DNA of 35,547 nt from Synergistaceae bacterium (GCA_017445405.1 JAFSUD010000067.1:1-35547); one strand, 5' to 3'; shown: positions 7,406-16,351, numbered from the stretch's first letter. Numbers and translations: made by a program. Notes: a model not told the origin generated them from the sequence alone.

Positions 7406-8500
7406 ATGAAAATTGCAGTCGGCTGCGACCATGCAGGCTATGTATTGAAGGGTGCAGTAATAGATTTTCTGCGCGCAAGAAATATAGACGTTCTTGACTT
7501 AGGAGCATATGAGTACGACAAAGAGGACAGCTACGTAGACCCTGCCTTCCGTGTTGGCGGGGCAATATCAGACGAGACAGTAGACGCAGGAATATTAATG
7601 TGCGGGACAGGCTACGGCATCTCAATAGCAGCGAACAAAGTGCCTGGAGTAAGGGCTGTAGCGTGTTATTCGCCCGAGAGTGCCAAGACAGCGAAGGCGC
7701 ACAACGGCATCAATGTAATAGCACTTGGCGGACGCGAGACCAAGCCGGAAGATGTCCCTGCAATTCTTGGGGCATGGCTCGACACGGAATTTGAGGGAGG
7801 CAGACATCTTCAGCGTCTGAACAAGATAGCGAAGGCCGAGAAATCCGCCCTGAACCTTCACACGCAGGCCGGAGGAAAAATCACAATCTTCACGCATCCG
7901 CTGATACAGCACAAGGTCGGCATAATCCGGAGCGTAGAGACGAGCGTCAAACAGTTCCGTGAACTTCTGAACGAGATAACGGGCCTGATGGTCTACGAGA
8001 TAACGCGGACGCTGCCTCTAACTGAGAAGGAGATAACGACCCCCATTCAGAAGACGATAGTTCACACGATAGAGGGCCGTAAGATGGCGATAATCCCTGT
8101 ATTGCGCGCGGGCTTAGGCATGGTAGACGGAATACTGCAGATAGTGCCTAACTGCAAGGTCGGACACATAGGCCTTTACAGGGACGAGAAGACATTAAAG
8201 CCTGTGGAGTATTACTGCAAACTGCCGTTCGACATTGAAGAGAGAGATATTTTTGTGCTTGACCCTATGCTCGCAACAGGAGGGAGTTCATCAGCAGCGA
8301 TAGAGCTAGTGAAGAAGCGCGGAGGCAAGAAAATTTCTCTAGTGTGCCTGATAGCAGCTCCCGAAGGCATAGAGAGAGTTCATGCTGACCATCCCGACGT
8401 AAACATCTTCAGTGCAGCACTGGACAGCCACCTGAACGATCACGGCTACATAGTGCCCGGGCTTGGTGATGCCGGAGACAGATTATTCGGGACAAAGTAA
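7406..8500 (+). CDS. rpiB-upp: Fusion: ribose-5-phosphate isomerase B - uracil phosphoribosyltransferase
   Basis: One 364-residue frame holds two enzymes. Residues 1-147 are RpiB (ribulose-5-P to ribose-5-P): CDHAGYVLK, the catalytic Cys66 in [14 protein letters not shown] and His99 in [13 protein letters not shown]. After a short linker, residues 158-364 are Upp (uracil plus PRPP to UMP): [13 protein letters not shown], then [11 protein letters not shown] and the PRPP loop [14 protein letters not shown], ending [12 protein letters not shown]. Both domains are full length with their key residues, and the join has no stop or internal SD. Ribose-5-P is the precursor of PRPP, so the fusion links neighbouring steps of UMP salvage, which feeds UDP-sugars for the wecA/wecB/murA genes that follow. 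Confidence 0.95.
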   Translation: MKIAVGCDHAGYVLKGAVIDFLRARNIDVLDLGAYEYDKEDSYVDPAFRVGGAISDETVDAGILMCGTGYGISIAANKVPGVRAVACYSPESAKTAKAHNGINVIALGGRETKPEDVPAILGAWLDTEFEGGRHLQRLNKIAKAEKSALNLHTQAGGKITIFTHPLIQHKVGIIRSVETSVKQFRELLNEITGLMVYEITRTLPLTEKEITTPIQKTIVHTIEGRKMAIIPVLRAGLGMVDGILQIVPNCKVGHIGLYRDEKTLKPVEYYCKLPFDIEERDIFVLDPMLATGGSSSAAIELVKKRGGKKISLVCLIAAPEGIERVHADHPDVNIFSAALDSHLNDHGYIVPGLGDAGDRLFGTK

Positions 8501-8501
8501 A

Positions 8502-9383
8502 GTGTTAGACGTTAAATTACTGCTGTTCATTCTTGCCGGGTTCTTCTGGGGAGGACTGACAGCTCCGGTTTCAATAAGGCTTGCTGGAATTTACGGGATA
8601 ATTGATGTCCCGGATGCCCGCAAGATTCATAAGGGAAACATTCCTAGAGGAGCAGGGATAGGCTTATGGCTCGGGTATATGTTAATGTCGGTCATTATGT
8701 CCGGCACAATGCCCGAGCTGAAGTTTATTGCTACAGGTGCAACGATAATTTTTCTGTGCGGTTACCTTGATGACATGTGCTCGCTGAGTCCTTTTCTGCG
8801 TCTTGGCCTGCATATTATTGCGTCCTCAATGGTGGTGCTGCCTCTTGAGCTGGATATTGTCGCGAGTGCGCTTGCTGTCATCTGGATTGCTGGAGTAACG
8901 AGCGCATATAACCTCATCGACGGCATGAACGGACTGTGCATCTCATTGTTCATTGCGTCATCGATAGCGTTATTCTTTCTCGGAACGTCTTACGCAGGAA
9001 TATACACCGGAGCGATGGCGTTAGGTATTCTGTGCTGGAACTTTCCTAGTGCGCAGACATTTCTGGGCGACGGAGGGAGTACATTTCTTGGGTATATATT
9101 TGCCTCACACTTCACAGCAATAGTTCTCCCAAGTATCAGGAACGCAGGCCTAGATAAATTGATAATACTGTTTGTGCTGTTCGGAGGGATACCATTTATT
9201 GACACGATGACTGCCTTTATACGGAGAATGCTTACAGGGAAATCACCTTTTTACCCTGACAAGAAACACCTTCACCACCTGTTAATGATGCTCACGAAGT
9301 CAAACGTAGTAACAGTAACAATAATGTTAAGCCTTCACCTGTTCGCGTTGGCTGCTGGGCTGAGGATATATTTTACACTATGA
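8502..9383 (+). CDS. wecA: WecA/TagO-type undecaprenyl-phosphate GlcNAc-1-phosphate transferase
   Basis: A polytopic membrane enzyme of the MraY/WecA family that places a sugar-1-phosphate on undecaprenyl phosphate to start surface glycan assembly. Seen: YLDDMCSLSP (Mg-binding DD), NLIDGMNGLC, FLGDGGSTFLGY and the cytoplasmic HLHHLL after GKSPFYPDKK, which is typical of WecA/TagO rather than MraY. The start is put at GTG 8502, one base after the upp stop, giving 293 residues; a longer frame from TTG 8463 overlaps upp. SD is weak, so coupling to upp is likely. The sugar specificity (UDP-GlcNAc) is inferred from the family and from wecB next door. Confidence 0.9.
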   Translation: MLDVKLLLFILAGFFWGGLTAPVSIRLAGIYGIIDVPDARKIHKGNIPRGAGIGLWLGYMLMSVIMSGTMPELKFIATGATIIFLCGYLDDMCSLSPFLRLGLHIIASSMVVLPLELDIVASALAVIWIAGVTSAYNLIDGMNGLCISLFIASSIALFFLGTSYAGIYTGAMALGILCWNFPSAQTFLGDGGSTFLGYIFASHFTAIVLPSIRNAGLDKLIILFVLFGGIPFIDTMTAFIRRMLTGKSPFYPDKKHLHHLLMMLTKSNVVTVTIMLSLHLFALAAGLRIYFTL

Positions 9384-10486
9384 AGAAGATTGCATGTGTA
9401 GCAGGCACGAGGCCGGAAGCGATAAAGATGTCTTCCCTAATTCACGAGCTGAGGAGAGACGAGGAATTTTGCGTAACAGTACTAGCGACTGGTCAGCACA
9501 CTGACATGCTGACACAGGCTCTCTCAGATTTCGGGCTTACCCCTGACGAGAACCTGAACATCATGCGCGACAGGCAGACGTTAGACCACATAATGTCGAG
9601 CGTCCTTCAGGGTGCAGGTGAATTTCTTGATGCTCACCCTCAGGATATGGTACTTGTTCACGGGGACACATCGACGACATTTGCAGCAGCACTAGCAGCG
9701 TTTTACAGGAAAATACCTGTCGGGCATGTCGAGGCGGGCCTGAGAAGTCATGATTTATCTCTGCCGTTCCCGGAAGAGGCGAACAGGGTACTCACAGACA
9801 GGATAGCGAGTATATTTTTTGCGCCCACGCAGGGGGATGCAGATAATCTTCTGCGCGAGGGCACGTCTCCGGAACGCATACACATAACGGGCAACACAGT
9901 AATAGATGCGCTTTACTGGATACTAGCTAACAAGACTCACACCAGCCTTGAGCTTCCGGAAGACAGGCCGGTAGTTCTGATGACGGCACACAGGCGTGAG
10001 TCATGGGGGCAGCCGTTAATGGATATATGCAGTGCTGTTAAGGACGTGATTAATGGCAGACCTGATGTGTTGTTCGTGATACCAATGCACAAGAATCCTG
10101 CGGTGCGTAATGTGATACGTGAGAGCCTGAAGGATTACGGGGACAACGTGATACTTACTGAGCCTTTAGGATATTCCGAGTTTGTGAACGTGATGAACCG
10201 GAGCAAATTTATCTTGTCAGACAGCGGAGGGGTTCAGGAGGAAGCGAGCGCAATAGATAAGCCTGTGTTAATCATGCGGACGGTATCAGAGAGGCCTGAA
10301 GCGATAACTCACGGGACATGTATTCTTGTTGGGACAGGAAGGGAGAGTATACGCAGTGAGGCTTTGAGCTTGCTGAATGATCCTGAGAGAATGCGGGAGA
10401 TATTGACCAAGAACACGAGGCCATTCGGGAAAGGTGATGCGAGCATGAAGATTCATGATGCCGTGAAGAGATATTTTGATGAATGA
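9380..10486 (+). CDS. wecB: UDP-N-acetylglucosamine 2-epimerase (non-hydrolysing)
   Basis: A 368-residue GT-B fold enzyme that interconverts UDP-GlcNAc and UDP-ManNAc in the cytoplasm. Signatures: AGTRPEAIKM at the N-terminus, VHGDTSTTFAAALAAFY, HVEAGLRSHD, PFPEEANRVLTD, TAHRRESWG and DSGGVQEEA. The start ATG overlaps the wecA stop by 4 bases (ATGA). ManNAc is used in teichoic-type polymers, enterobacterial common antigen-like glycans and capsules; wecA/wecB together suggest an undecaprenyl-linked surface polymer. Confidence 0.97.
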   Translation: MKKIACVAGTRPEAIKMSSLIHELRRDEEFCVTVLATGQHTDMLTQALSDFGLTPDENLNIMRDRQTLDHIMSSVLQGAGEFLDAHPQDMVLVHGDTSTTFAAALAAFYRKIPVGHVEAGLRSHDLSLPFPEEANRVLTDRIASIFFAPTQGDADNLLREGTSPERIHITGNTVIDALYWILANKTHTSLELPEDRPVVLMTAHRRESWGQPLMDICSAVKDVINGRPDVLFVIPMHKNPAVRNVIRESLKDYGDNVILTEPLGYSEFVNVMNRSKFILSDSGGVQEEASAIDKPVLIMRTVSERPEAITHGTCILVGTGRESIRSEALSLLNDPERMREILTKNTRPFGKGDASMKIHDAVKRYFDE

Positions 10487-11327
10487 TGACGCAAAAGTCA
10501 AGCGTGCAGCCAAGAACACGGTATTTCTAGACCTGTTCACGCTTCCTGAATACAGCCTGCAGATGGTGCAGACCCTTCACCCTGAGATGACGGACATAAC
10601 GGAGGCTGACATCAAGATACTGACACTAAACCCTGTAATTCTGAACGGTCAGTATAACGATTTGGCGTTGCTGGTGAGGGATAAGCTGATAATTTTTGTT
10701 GAAGCGCAGTCTACGTGGTCAATAAATATTCTAGTGAGGATACTGCTTTACCTGTCAGCTACCTACTATGAGTACATACATGACCATGAACTGAATGTGT
10801 ACACGTCGAAGAAGTTAGTGCTGCCCGAGCCGGAGTTTTATGTAATTTACACGGGAGAGCAGAAGATAGAGCGTGAAGTAATTTCATTGCGTGAAGACTT
10901 CTGGGGAAATCCTGATGCGAAAGTAGATTTGCAGGTGAGGGTGATACATGCAGAGGACAAGTCAGACGTGATAGGGCAGTACATAATATTCTGTCATGTG
11001 CTTGACGGGCAGATAAAGATTCACGGCAGACAGATGAAGGCAGCGGAGGAAGCTATACGGATATGCCAGGACATGGAAGTTCTGAGGGCGTATCTTGAGA
11101 GCCGGAAGAAGGAGGTAATAGGTATCATGAAGATGCTGTTTGACCAAGATTACGCATCGATGGTTTACGGCAGAGAACAACGCAAGCTAGGCAGAATCGA
11201 GAACACAATAGAAATGTGTCAAGATTTTGGAACATCGATCAGTGAAGCAATTCGCAGGCTTGTAGCAAAGTTCGGTCTTTCACAGGAAGAGGCAGCTGAG
11301 TATGTCCATGAGTTCTGGAGGAGCTGA
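10479..11327 (+). CDS. Rpn family PD-(D/E)XK nuclease / putative transposase-like protein
   Basis: This 282-residue protein resembles the Rpn (recombination-promoting nuclease) and PDDEXK_2 group. Seen: FLDLFTLPEYSLQM, then YNDLALLVRDKLIIFVEAQS, giving the D...ExQ nuclease core, followed by a variable helical tail ending AAEYVHEFWRS. ATG 10479 overlaps the wecB stop by 8 bases. Members of this family occur in multiple copies per genome and are linked to recombination that does not need RecA. Its place inside an envelope operon is probably an insertion, not functional. A second, broken C-terminal copy follows at once. Confidence 0.85.
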   Translation: MNDDAKVKRAAKNTVFLDLFTLPEYSLQMVQTLHPEMTDITEADIKILTLNPVILNGQYNDLALLVRDKLIIFVEAQSTWSINILVRILLYLSATYYEYIHDHELNVYTSKKLVLPEPEFYVIYTGEQKIEREVISLREDFWGNPDAKVDLQVRVIHAEDKSDVIGQYIIFCHVLDGQIKIHGRQMKAAEEAIRICQDMEVLRAYLESRKKEVIGIMKMLFDQDYASMVYGREQRKLGRIENTIEMCQDFGTSISEAIRRLVAKFGLSQEEAAEYVHEFWRS

Positions 11328-11581
11328 AGGCATATCCGAAGGGTCGGAATAAGGAAGTAATAGGTATCATGAAAATGCTGTTCGACCAAGATTACGCTAT
11401 AAGTGTTGCCATAAAGGAATACGGCTGAGAACAACATACATTAGGTGCAATAAGAGGCACTATTGAAACGTTTCAAGAAGTGGGAGCATCCATCAGTGAA
11501 GCGGTTCACAGGATTGCTACAAAGTTTAGCCTCTCACAGGAAGAAGCAGCGGAATACGTTCATGATTTCTGGAGGAGCTGA
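11328..11581 (+). pseudogene. C-terminal fragment of a second Rpn-type gene (tandem partial copy)
   Basis: From just after the rpn stop, the sequence repeats the last 80 or so codons of rpn in diverged form: NKEVIGIMKMLFDQDYA, then GASISEAVHRIATKF, SLSQEEAAEYVHDFWRS and a stop at 11579-11581. An in-frame TGA at 11426-11428 breaks it. It differs from the parent by many substitutions and a 12-base insertion (SVAIKE region), so it comes from a paralog or from another allele, not a fresh duplication. It fills most of the 327-base gap before murA. Confidence 0.85.
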
Positions 11582-11654
11582 CATGCTATGTTAATGAGTT
11601 TCTTGAAGACTCAGGACAGAAAGAAGTGATGACATCATAGACAACAAGAATGTA

Positions 11655-12902
11655 ATGAAGATAACCGGGGGTATCCCCCTAAACGGTACAGTCAAGACTC
11701 AGGGAGCCAAAAATGCAGCTCTTCCTGTCATGGCTGCTTGTCTGCTCCTCAAAGGCGGGACTCTGACTCTCGACAACGTCCCCGACCTCTACGACATCAA
11801 CACCATGCTCGAACTTATACGTGCACTCGGCGTTGATGTAGTCTTCAGGGACTCCCGAGCAGTCTTCACCGTCCCCGACGACCTGAAGTGGGAAGTCTCC
11901 GAAGCACACGCCCGGAAAATGCGTGCCTCGTCAATAGTTCTCGGCCCATTGCTAGCTAACTGCGGACGAGTCTCTCTCCCCTTGCCCGGAGGCTGCTCAA
12001 TCGGAAGCCGTCCAATAGATATACACCTGAAGGGCTTAAAGCAGATGGGGGCAGAAATAGACATCAAGGACGGAGTAGTTCATGCGAGCGTCAAAGGCAG
12101 ACTGCGGGGAAGACGACTCTACCTCGACTTTCCGTCAGTAGGAGCGACAGAGAACCTCATGATGGCTGCATCACTCGCGCAGGGAGAAACCATCATCGAG
12201 AACATCGCCCGCGAGCCGGAGATCGACAACCTCGCTGCAGTCCTCCGCTGCATGGGAGTACCTGTAGACCTCGAGGGCACAGGAGGAGTCAGGATTCAGG
12301 GCATCGGCAAAGCACACTCGGGACATGAACGCGTAATCCCCGACAGAATAGAGGCCTGCACCTACATTCTTGCCGGTGTAATGACGAACGGACACATCAA
12401 GGTTGAGGATTTAGTGCCATCACACATTGACGCAATACTCGCAAAGATGGAGGAAGCAGGAGCGAAATTCTCCGTCCGAAAAAACATCGTCGAAGTCTTC
12501 CCCTCAAAGCGCAGATTGCATCCTGTCAGCATCAAGACTCTTCCGTATCCCGGCTTCCCTACTGATGCCCAGCCTCAGATGGCAGCAGCACTCTCAATCT
12601 CTAGGGGAGTAAGCACAATCGAGGAGAGCGTCTTTCAGGCAAGATTTCTCTACGCACAGGAACTAAACCGCATGGGAGCAGACATTCAGATTGCAAAGGA
12701 CGTAGCAGTTATCCGCGGTGTAGATAAACTTCACGGAGCAGCAGTCAAGGCTACGGACTTGCGGGCGGGGGCAGCTCTCATCATGGCCGGGCTGGCAGCA
12801 GAAGGCGAAACTACCGTTGATGATATGGTTCACGTCTGGCGGGGCTATGAGGCCATAGACAAGAAGCTGGCATCTTTGGGGGCTAAGGTTGAACTCGTCT
12901 GA
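11655..12902 (+). CDS. murA: UDP-N-acetylglucosamine 1-carboxyvinyltransferase
   Basis: MurA transfers enolpyruvate from PEP to UDP-GlcNAc, the first committed step of peptidoglycan synthesis. The 415-residue product has the substrate Lys in KTQGAKNAALP, the catalytic Cys loop PLPGGCSIGSRPIDIHL (so fosfomycin-sensitive by active-site residue), and the conserved PGFPTDAQPQ and RAGAALIMAGL near the C-terminus. ATG 11655 has no evident SD. The preceding 70 bases hold no clear promoter. It competes with WecB for UDP-GlcNAc. Confidence 0.98.
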   Translation: MKITGGIPLNGTVKTQGAKNAALPVMAACLLLKGGTLTLDNVPDLYDINTMLELIRALGVDVVFRDSRAVFTVPDDLKWEVSEAHARKMRASSIVLGPLLANCGRVSLPLPGGCSIGSRPIDIHLKGLKQMGAEIDIKDGVVHASVKGRLRGRRLYLDFPSVGATENLMMAASLAQGETIIENIAREPEIDNLAAVLRCMGVPVDLEGTGGVRIQGIGKAHSGHERVIPDRIEACTYILAGVMTNGHIKVEDLVPSHIDAILAKMEEAGAKFSVRKNIVEVFPSKRRLHPVSIKTLPYPGFPTDAQPQMAAALSISRGVSTIEESVFQARFLYAQELNRMGADIQIAKDVAVIRGVDKLHGAAVKATDLRAGAALIMAGLAAEGETTVDDMVHVWRGYEAIDKKLASLGAKVELV

Positions 12903-13722
12903 CTCTCTATCGCAAATTGAGGTGTATGCATTTGTCGGACCTGCAGGAACAGGCAAGAGCCACAGAGCTACTCATGTCGCAAAGCAGAACGGCATAGACT
13001 ACATCATTGATGACGGGCTGGTGATTTCGCGGGGGCGCATTCTTGCAGGGAGGAGCGCGAAGTCTGAGATAAACCGTCTGCGTGCAATCAAGCGTGCAAT
13101 TTTTGAGTACCCTGAACACAGAGATGAAGTAGTCAGCTACCTCACTAATCACGCTCCGAAGAAGTTAATGATTCTGGCTACGTCTGCGGGCATGATTGAC
13201 AAGATAACTTCACGTCTCGGCCTGAATGCTCCTGTGAAGACAATAGACATAACGGAGATTTCGACTGCTGAGGAGATCGAGGCAGCATTGCGTGAGCGCA
13301 GGGAGAAGAAGCAGCATGTAGTCCCTGTAGCTAAGGCGCAGATACAGCATAACTTTGCGGGTAAGCTGGTGAGCCAGATTCGGGGCTTCTTCAGAGGGCG
13401 GGACAAGAACGAGGCCAGCAACACAATAGTTAAGCCTTTGTTCAGCTTCAACGGGAAAGTAACTATAGGCACTGACGCAATACTCGATACATGCAGAAGG
13501 CTTCTCGGTGAGGGCGGGCACGTCAAGAAGATACGCGAGCTTGACCTCGAAACCTACGACGACAAAATCGAGCTTAGTGTAGAGGTTGACCTGACGCTCG
13601 GAACGCAGAGTGCATTATCGATAGCTAAAGCATTGCAGAAGAGGCTTCACGGAGGCCTGAGCTACATTACAGGAATGGACATCCGCAAAGTGAATATCAG
13701 AGTGAACGAGATATTTTTATGA
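12889..13722 (+). CDS. P-loop NTPase-like protein with Asp23-like C-terminal domain, function unknown
   Basis: A 277-residue protein starting from TTG 12889, which overlaps murA by 14 bases. The N-terminal half has a Walker A motif, VGPAGTGKSHRA. The middle is charged (residues about 125-175). The last 90 residues, from FNGKVTIGTDAILDTC to DIRKVNIRVNEIFL, resemble the Asp23/Gls24 envelope-stress domain: alternating strands and a 'VxxVxVxV' end. The call of this domain is by eye and tentative. No clear Walker B is evident. The stop overlaps the next gene's ATG (ATGA). Its position between murA and uppS points to envelope homeostasis, but no function can be assigned. Confidence 0.7.
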   Translation: MNSSDSLSQIEVYAFVGPAGTGKSHRATHVAKQNGIDYIIDDGLVISRGRILAGRSAKSEINRLRAIKRAIFEYPEHRDEVVSYLTNHAPKKLMILATSAGMIDKITSRLGLNAPVKTIDITEISTAEEIEAALRERREKKQHVVPVAKAQIQHNFAGKLVSQIRGFFRGRDKNEASNTIVKPLFSFNGKVTIGTDAILDTCRRLLGEGGHVKKIRELDLETYDDKIELSVEVDLTLGTQSALSIAKALQKRLHGGLSYITGMDIRKVNIRVNEIFL

Positions 13723-14321
13723 CGATGAGTATAGATATAGATTCAGCATGGCAGGAACTCAGAGAAAGAGTAAAACACTGCACGAAATGCCCGCTGTGCA
13801 AGACGAGGCATAACACAGTATTCGGCGAAGGCCCTGTGAATGCAAAGTGCGTGATAATCGGGGAAGGCCCGGGTGAAGAAGAGGACATGTCAGGCCGTCC
13901 GTTTGTCGGCAGGGCGGGGCAGCTATTGACGGACATTCTCGAGAAGGGAGGCAGAATCCCCCGGGAGTCTGTGTACATCATGAACGTAGTGAAGTGCAGG
14001 CCTCCCGGCAACAGGAATCCCATGCTTGACGAGATAAGGAAATGCAGTGAACATTTCGAGGCGCAGTTAGCCCTTCTGCACCCTGACATAATAGTTACTA
14101 TGGGTAACATAGCCACGCAGTCATTGACAGGCCTTAAGACCGGAATAACATCAATGCGCGGAAAATGGCTCAATCACAGGGGCGTAAGGATATTTCCTAT
14201 GTATCATCCGAGCTATTTATTGAGGACTGAAGGCGACAAGTCAGAGAGCGGGCCGAAATATCTGACGTGGAAAGACATACAGGAACTCAAAGCAGAACTA
14301 GACAGACTGCATCAATCATGA
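13719..14321 (+). CDS. Family 4 (or 5) uracil-DNA glycosylase, iron-sulfur type
   Basis: The 200-residue enzyme removes uracil from DNA. The four cluster cysteines are visible (CTKCPLC near the N-terminus, then KCRPPGNRNP and the C of IRKCSEHF). The active-site motif GEGPGEEED with GRPFVGRAGQLL and the MYHPSYLLR motif are typical of family 4 (UdgA). ATG 13719 overlaps the preceding stop by 4 bases; ATG 13725 is an alternative. Sits in a run of overlapping genes from murA to cdsA. Confidence 0.94.
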   Translation: MTMSIDIDSAWQELRERVKHCTKCPLCKTRHNTVFGEGPVNAKCVIIGEGPGEEEDMSGRPFVGRAGQLLTDILEKGGRIPRESVYIMNVVKCRPPGNRNPMLDEIRKCSEHFEAQLALLHPDIIVTMGNIATQSLTGLKTGITSMRGKWLNHRGVRIFPMYHPSYLLRTEGDKSESGPKYLTWKDIQELKAELDRLHQS

Positions 14322-14335
14322 AGGAGGCTATTATT

Positions 14336-15034
14336 TTGACAGACACAAAGATTCCGAGACACTTAGCAATCATACTTGACGGCAACGGACGCTGGGCAAA
14401 GCGCAGGAATTTACCCCGTCTGATGGGGCACAGGGCAGGGCTTCGCAAACTTGAAGACATGGTGAGGCTTGTGAAGCGTGAAGGCATACGTTATTTCTCA
14501 GTCTATGCATTCTCAACGGAGAACTGGAACAGGCCGGTGATGGAAGTTACGGGCTTGATGAGGCTGTTTGCGTACTACCTGCGCAGAAAAGTTGACGAGG
14601 TGAAGGCAGAGGGAGCGAGGATACGTTTCTGCGGGCGCAGGGACAGGATACCCGATGAGCTTCGTGAACAGATGGCGTGGGCGGAAGAATACACGAAGGA
14701 CGAAAAGATATTGGACTTCATACTGTGCATCAACTACGGCGGAAGGGCTGAGATTCTGGACGCAGTGAACTCACTCATGAAGTCAGGGCACACCGGCCAG
14801 GTTACAGAGCAGGATTTGCGCAATCACTTCTACCTGCCTGATGTCCCCGACCCCGACCTGATAATACGCACCAGCGGAGAATTACGCCTCAGCAACTTCT
14901 GGCTGTGGGAGAGCGCATACAGCGAGTATTACTTCACCGATATACACTGGCCGGATTTCGGAGAGTCTGAGCTGAAGAAGGCATTAGCAGATTACGCAGG
15001 AAGGGAAAGACGCTATGGCGGACTCAAGAGCTGA
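14336..15034 (+). CDS. uppS: Isoprenyl transferase (undecaprenyl diphosphate synthase)
   Basis: UppS adds isopentenyl units in cis to farnesyl diphosphate to make the C55 carrier lipid used by WecA and MraY. Signatures: HLAIILDGNGRWAKRR, then MGHRAGLRKL, VYAFSTENWNRP, INYGGRAEI and PDLIIRTSGELRLSNFWLW. TTG 14336 is chosen because AAGGAGG lies 8 bases upstream. The ATG at 14318 overlaps the udg stop (ATGA) but precedes that SD; the SD itself would then be coding. Length 232 residues. The 3' end overlaps cdsA by 20 bases. Confidence 0.96.
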   Translation: MTDTKIPRHLAIILDGNGRWAKRRNLPRLMGHRAGLRKLEDMVRLVKREGIRYFSVYAFSTENWNRPVMEVTGLMRLFAYYLRRKVDEVKAEGARIRFCGRRDRIPDELREQMAWAEEYTKDEKILDFILCINYGGRAEILDAVNSLMKSGHTGQVTEQDLRNHFYLPDVPDPDLIIRTSGELRLSNFWLWESAYSEYYFTDIHWPDFGESELKKALADYAGRERRYGGLKS

Positions 15035-15866
15035 GAAGAATGAACTGCGGTTACGGGCATTATCGAGCGTCGGAATAGTTGCTGTAATTCTAGGGGCAGT
15101 CTATTACGGCGGGTATGCGTGGACTCTCGTAGCAGCAATAATAGCAATGTCATCACTTGCAGAATATTACGCGCTTGTCAACAAGTTCACCGGAATGAAG
15201 CGCAAAGGAGCGAGGATTTCTCCGGGAGTTGGGTATATTTTCTCGTTAGTGTTTCTTCTGTCAGCATTGCAGGAGAAGGCACAGCCCATAGTGTTAGCGA
15301 TGATACTTGCGCTGTGCGTGTGCGGAGTGTTTGTAGTGGAGATAATCAGACGGCAGCTAACGAGAGGTGAGAGTTACGCGCTTCAGAATGCAGGGGCGGT
15401 AATTTCGGGAGTGCTTTATGTTACTGTCCCTTGGGTGTGCATGATTATGCTTAGGGATTATGCGTTCGGCCGGCAGCTCCTCATGACGTTATTTTTCTGC
15501 ACATGGGGCTGTGATGTGGGCGCGTACATTGGAGGTAAGCTCTTCGGAACTGTGAAACTGTGCGAGTACGTGAGTCCAGGAAAGACTGTGCAGGGCTTTG
15601 TAGCAGGAATAATAGGCAGCCTAATCATGAATGCGCTGTGCATTTACTCATTCAGTCTGCCGACGTATCCGTTGATATTAATCGGGTTTATATGCGGGAT
15701 ATTCGGGCAGGTGGGAGACCTCGCGGAATCATTGATTAAGCGTGAGGCGGGACAGAAAGATTCAGGCAGGGTTATTCCCGGGCACGGCGGGATGCTTGAT
15801 CGTTTCGACAGCATATTATTCAACGGATTGCTGACGTATTTAGTGTTGAGGGTGTTGCTGTCATGA
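15015..15866 (+). CDS. cdsA: Phosphatidate cytidylyltransferase
   Basis: CdsA makes CDP-diacylglycerol from phosphatidic acid and CTP, the branch point of phospholipid synthesis. The 283-residue protein is polytopic, with the C-terminal family signature [19 protein letters not shown] followed by [10 protein letters not shown]. It starts inside the uppS 3' end, and its stop TGA overlaps the ATG of a following partial copy (ATGA). The last 188 bases are duplicated directly downstream. Confidence 0.96.
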   Translation: MADSRAEKNELRLRALSSVGIVAVILGAVYYGGYAWTLVAAIIAMSSLAEYYALVNKFTGMKRKGARISPGVGYIFSLVFLLSALQEKAQPIVLAMILALCVCGVFVVEIIRRQLTRGESYALQNAGAVISGVLYVTVPWVCMIMLRDYAFGRQLLMTLFFCTWGCDVGAYIGGKLFGTVKLCEYVSPGKTVQGFVAGIIGSLIMNALCIYSFSLPTYPLILIGFICGIFGQVGDLAESLIKREAGQKDSGRVIPGHGGMLDRFDSILFNGLLTYLVLRVLLS

Positions 15867-16054
15867 TGAATATTTCTGTTAGCGGGATATTTGGGCAGGT
15901 GAGAGACCTTGCGGAAGCATTGATTAAGCGTGAGGCCGGACAGAAAGATTCAGGCAGGGTTATTCCCGGGCACGGGGGAATGCTAGACCGTTTCGACAGC
16001 ATATTATTCAACGGATTGCTGACGTATTTAGTGTTGAGGGTGTTGCTGTCATGA
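15863..16054 (+). pseudogene. Tandem partial copy of the cdsA 3' end (63-codon open frame)
   Basis: An offset of exactly 188 bases relates this copy to the cdsA end (15696 and 15884; stops 15864 and 16052). The frame starts ATGATGAAT, overlapping the cdsA stop, and encodes [20 protein letters not shown] to the natural CdsA C-terminus. Nine substitutions separate the copies over the shared coding part: seven are synonymous, two change residues (Gly to Arg, Ser to Ala), and all fall in the first two thirds. The last 75 or so bases are identical. The fragment has the CdsA signature but only one or two membrane segments, so it is unlikely to be an enzyme. Confidence 0.9.
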
Positions 16055-16131
16055 CGAATATTTCTGTAAAGCTGCGTGTGCTTCTCGGCATGGAGCAGCA
16101 TATGAGAGAGAATCTCTGTGAGGTGTCATGA
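16051..16131 (+). pseudogene. Micro-ORF, 26 codons, first rung of the dxr-start ladder
   Basis: ATG 16051 overlaps the stop of the cdsA copy; the frame encodes [16 protein letters not shown] and ends RENLCEVS with TGA overlapping the next ATG at 16128. The start (M-T/M-N-I-S/A-V) and the end (EVS, from GTGAGGTGTCATGATG) match the other rungs and the dxr start; the middle has diverged. No function is apparent apart from possible translational coupling. Confidence 0.6.
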
Positions 16132-16241
16132 TGAACATTGCTGTGATAGATGCAAAGGGAAGTGTGCTCCCTGCGTACTGCTCTGCTGTAAGTTCTGTGA
16201 TGCTATGTGCTTATCTTGCTAGGAGGTGTGAAAATTCATGA
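16128..16241 (+). pseudogene. Micro-ORF, 37 codons, diverged copy of the dxr 5' end
   Basis: Encodes MMNIAVIDAKGSVLPAYCSA to ARRCENS; its TGA overlaps the ATG at 16238. It aligns with the next unit at a 110-base offset and with the true dxr start (MMNVAVIGATGSVGSS). The NADPH-binding GATGS motif is already altered to DAKGS. An AGGAGG before the next ATG is retained. Confidence 0.75.
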
Positions 16242-16351
16242 TGAAGATTGCAGTAATAGGAGCGACAGGCAATGTGCATCCTGCGTGTTCCGCGGCTGTA
16301 AGTTCTATGATGCGGTGTGCATGTCTTTGCCGGAGGTGTGAGGTGTCATGA
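16238..16351 (+). pseudogene. Micro-ORF, 37 codons, copy of the dxr 5' end
   Basis: Encodes MMKIAVIGATGNVHPACSAA to CRRCEVS; its TGA lies within the ATGATG of dxr. It keeps the GATGxV nucleotide-binding start of Dxr, then carries extra sequence and a frame change before the segment matching AGTTCTGTGATGGCGGTGTG in dxr. The SD of dxr (CGGAGGTGTGAGGTG) is part of this coding frame, so its translation would feed directly into dxr. Confidence 0.78.

Noticed and set aside
13149..13526. Leftward open frames opposite the P-loop gene and other antisense frames
   Set aside because: Antisense frames over well-supported genes with no SD or recognisable product; they reflect codon bias.
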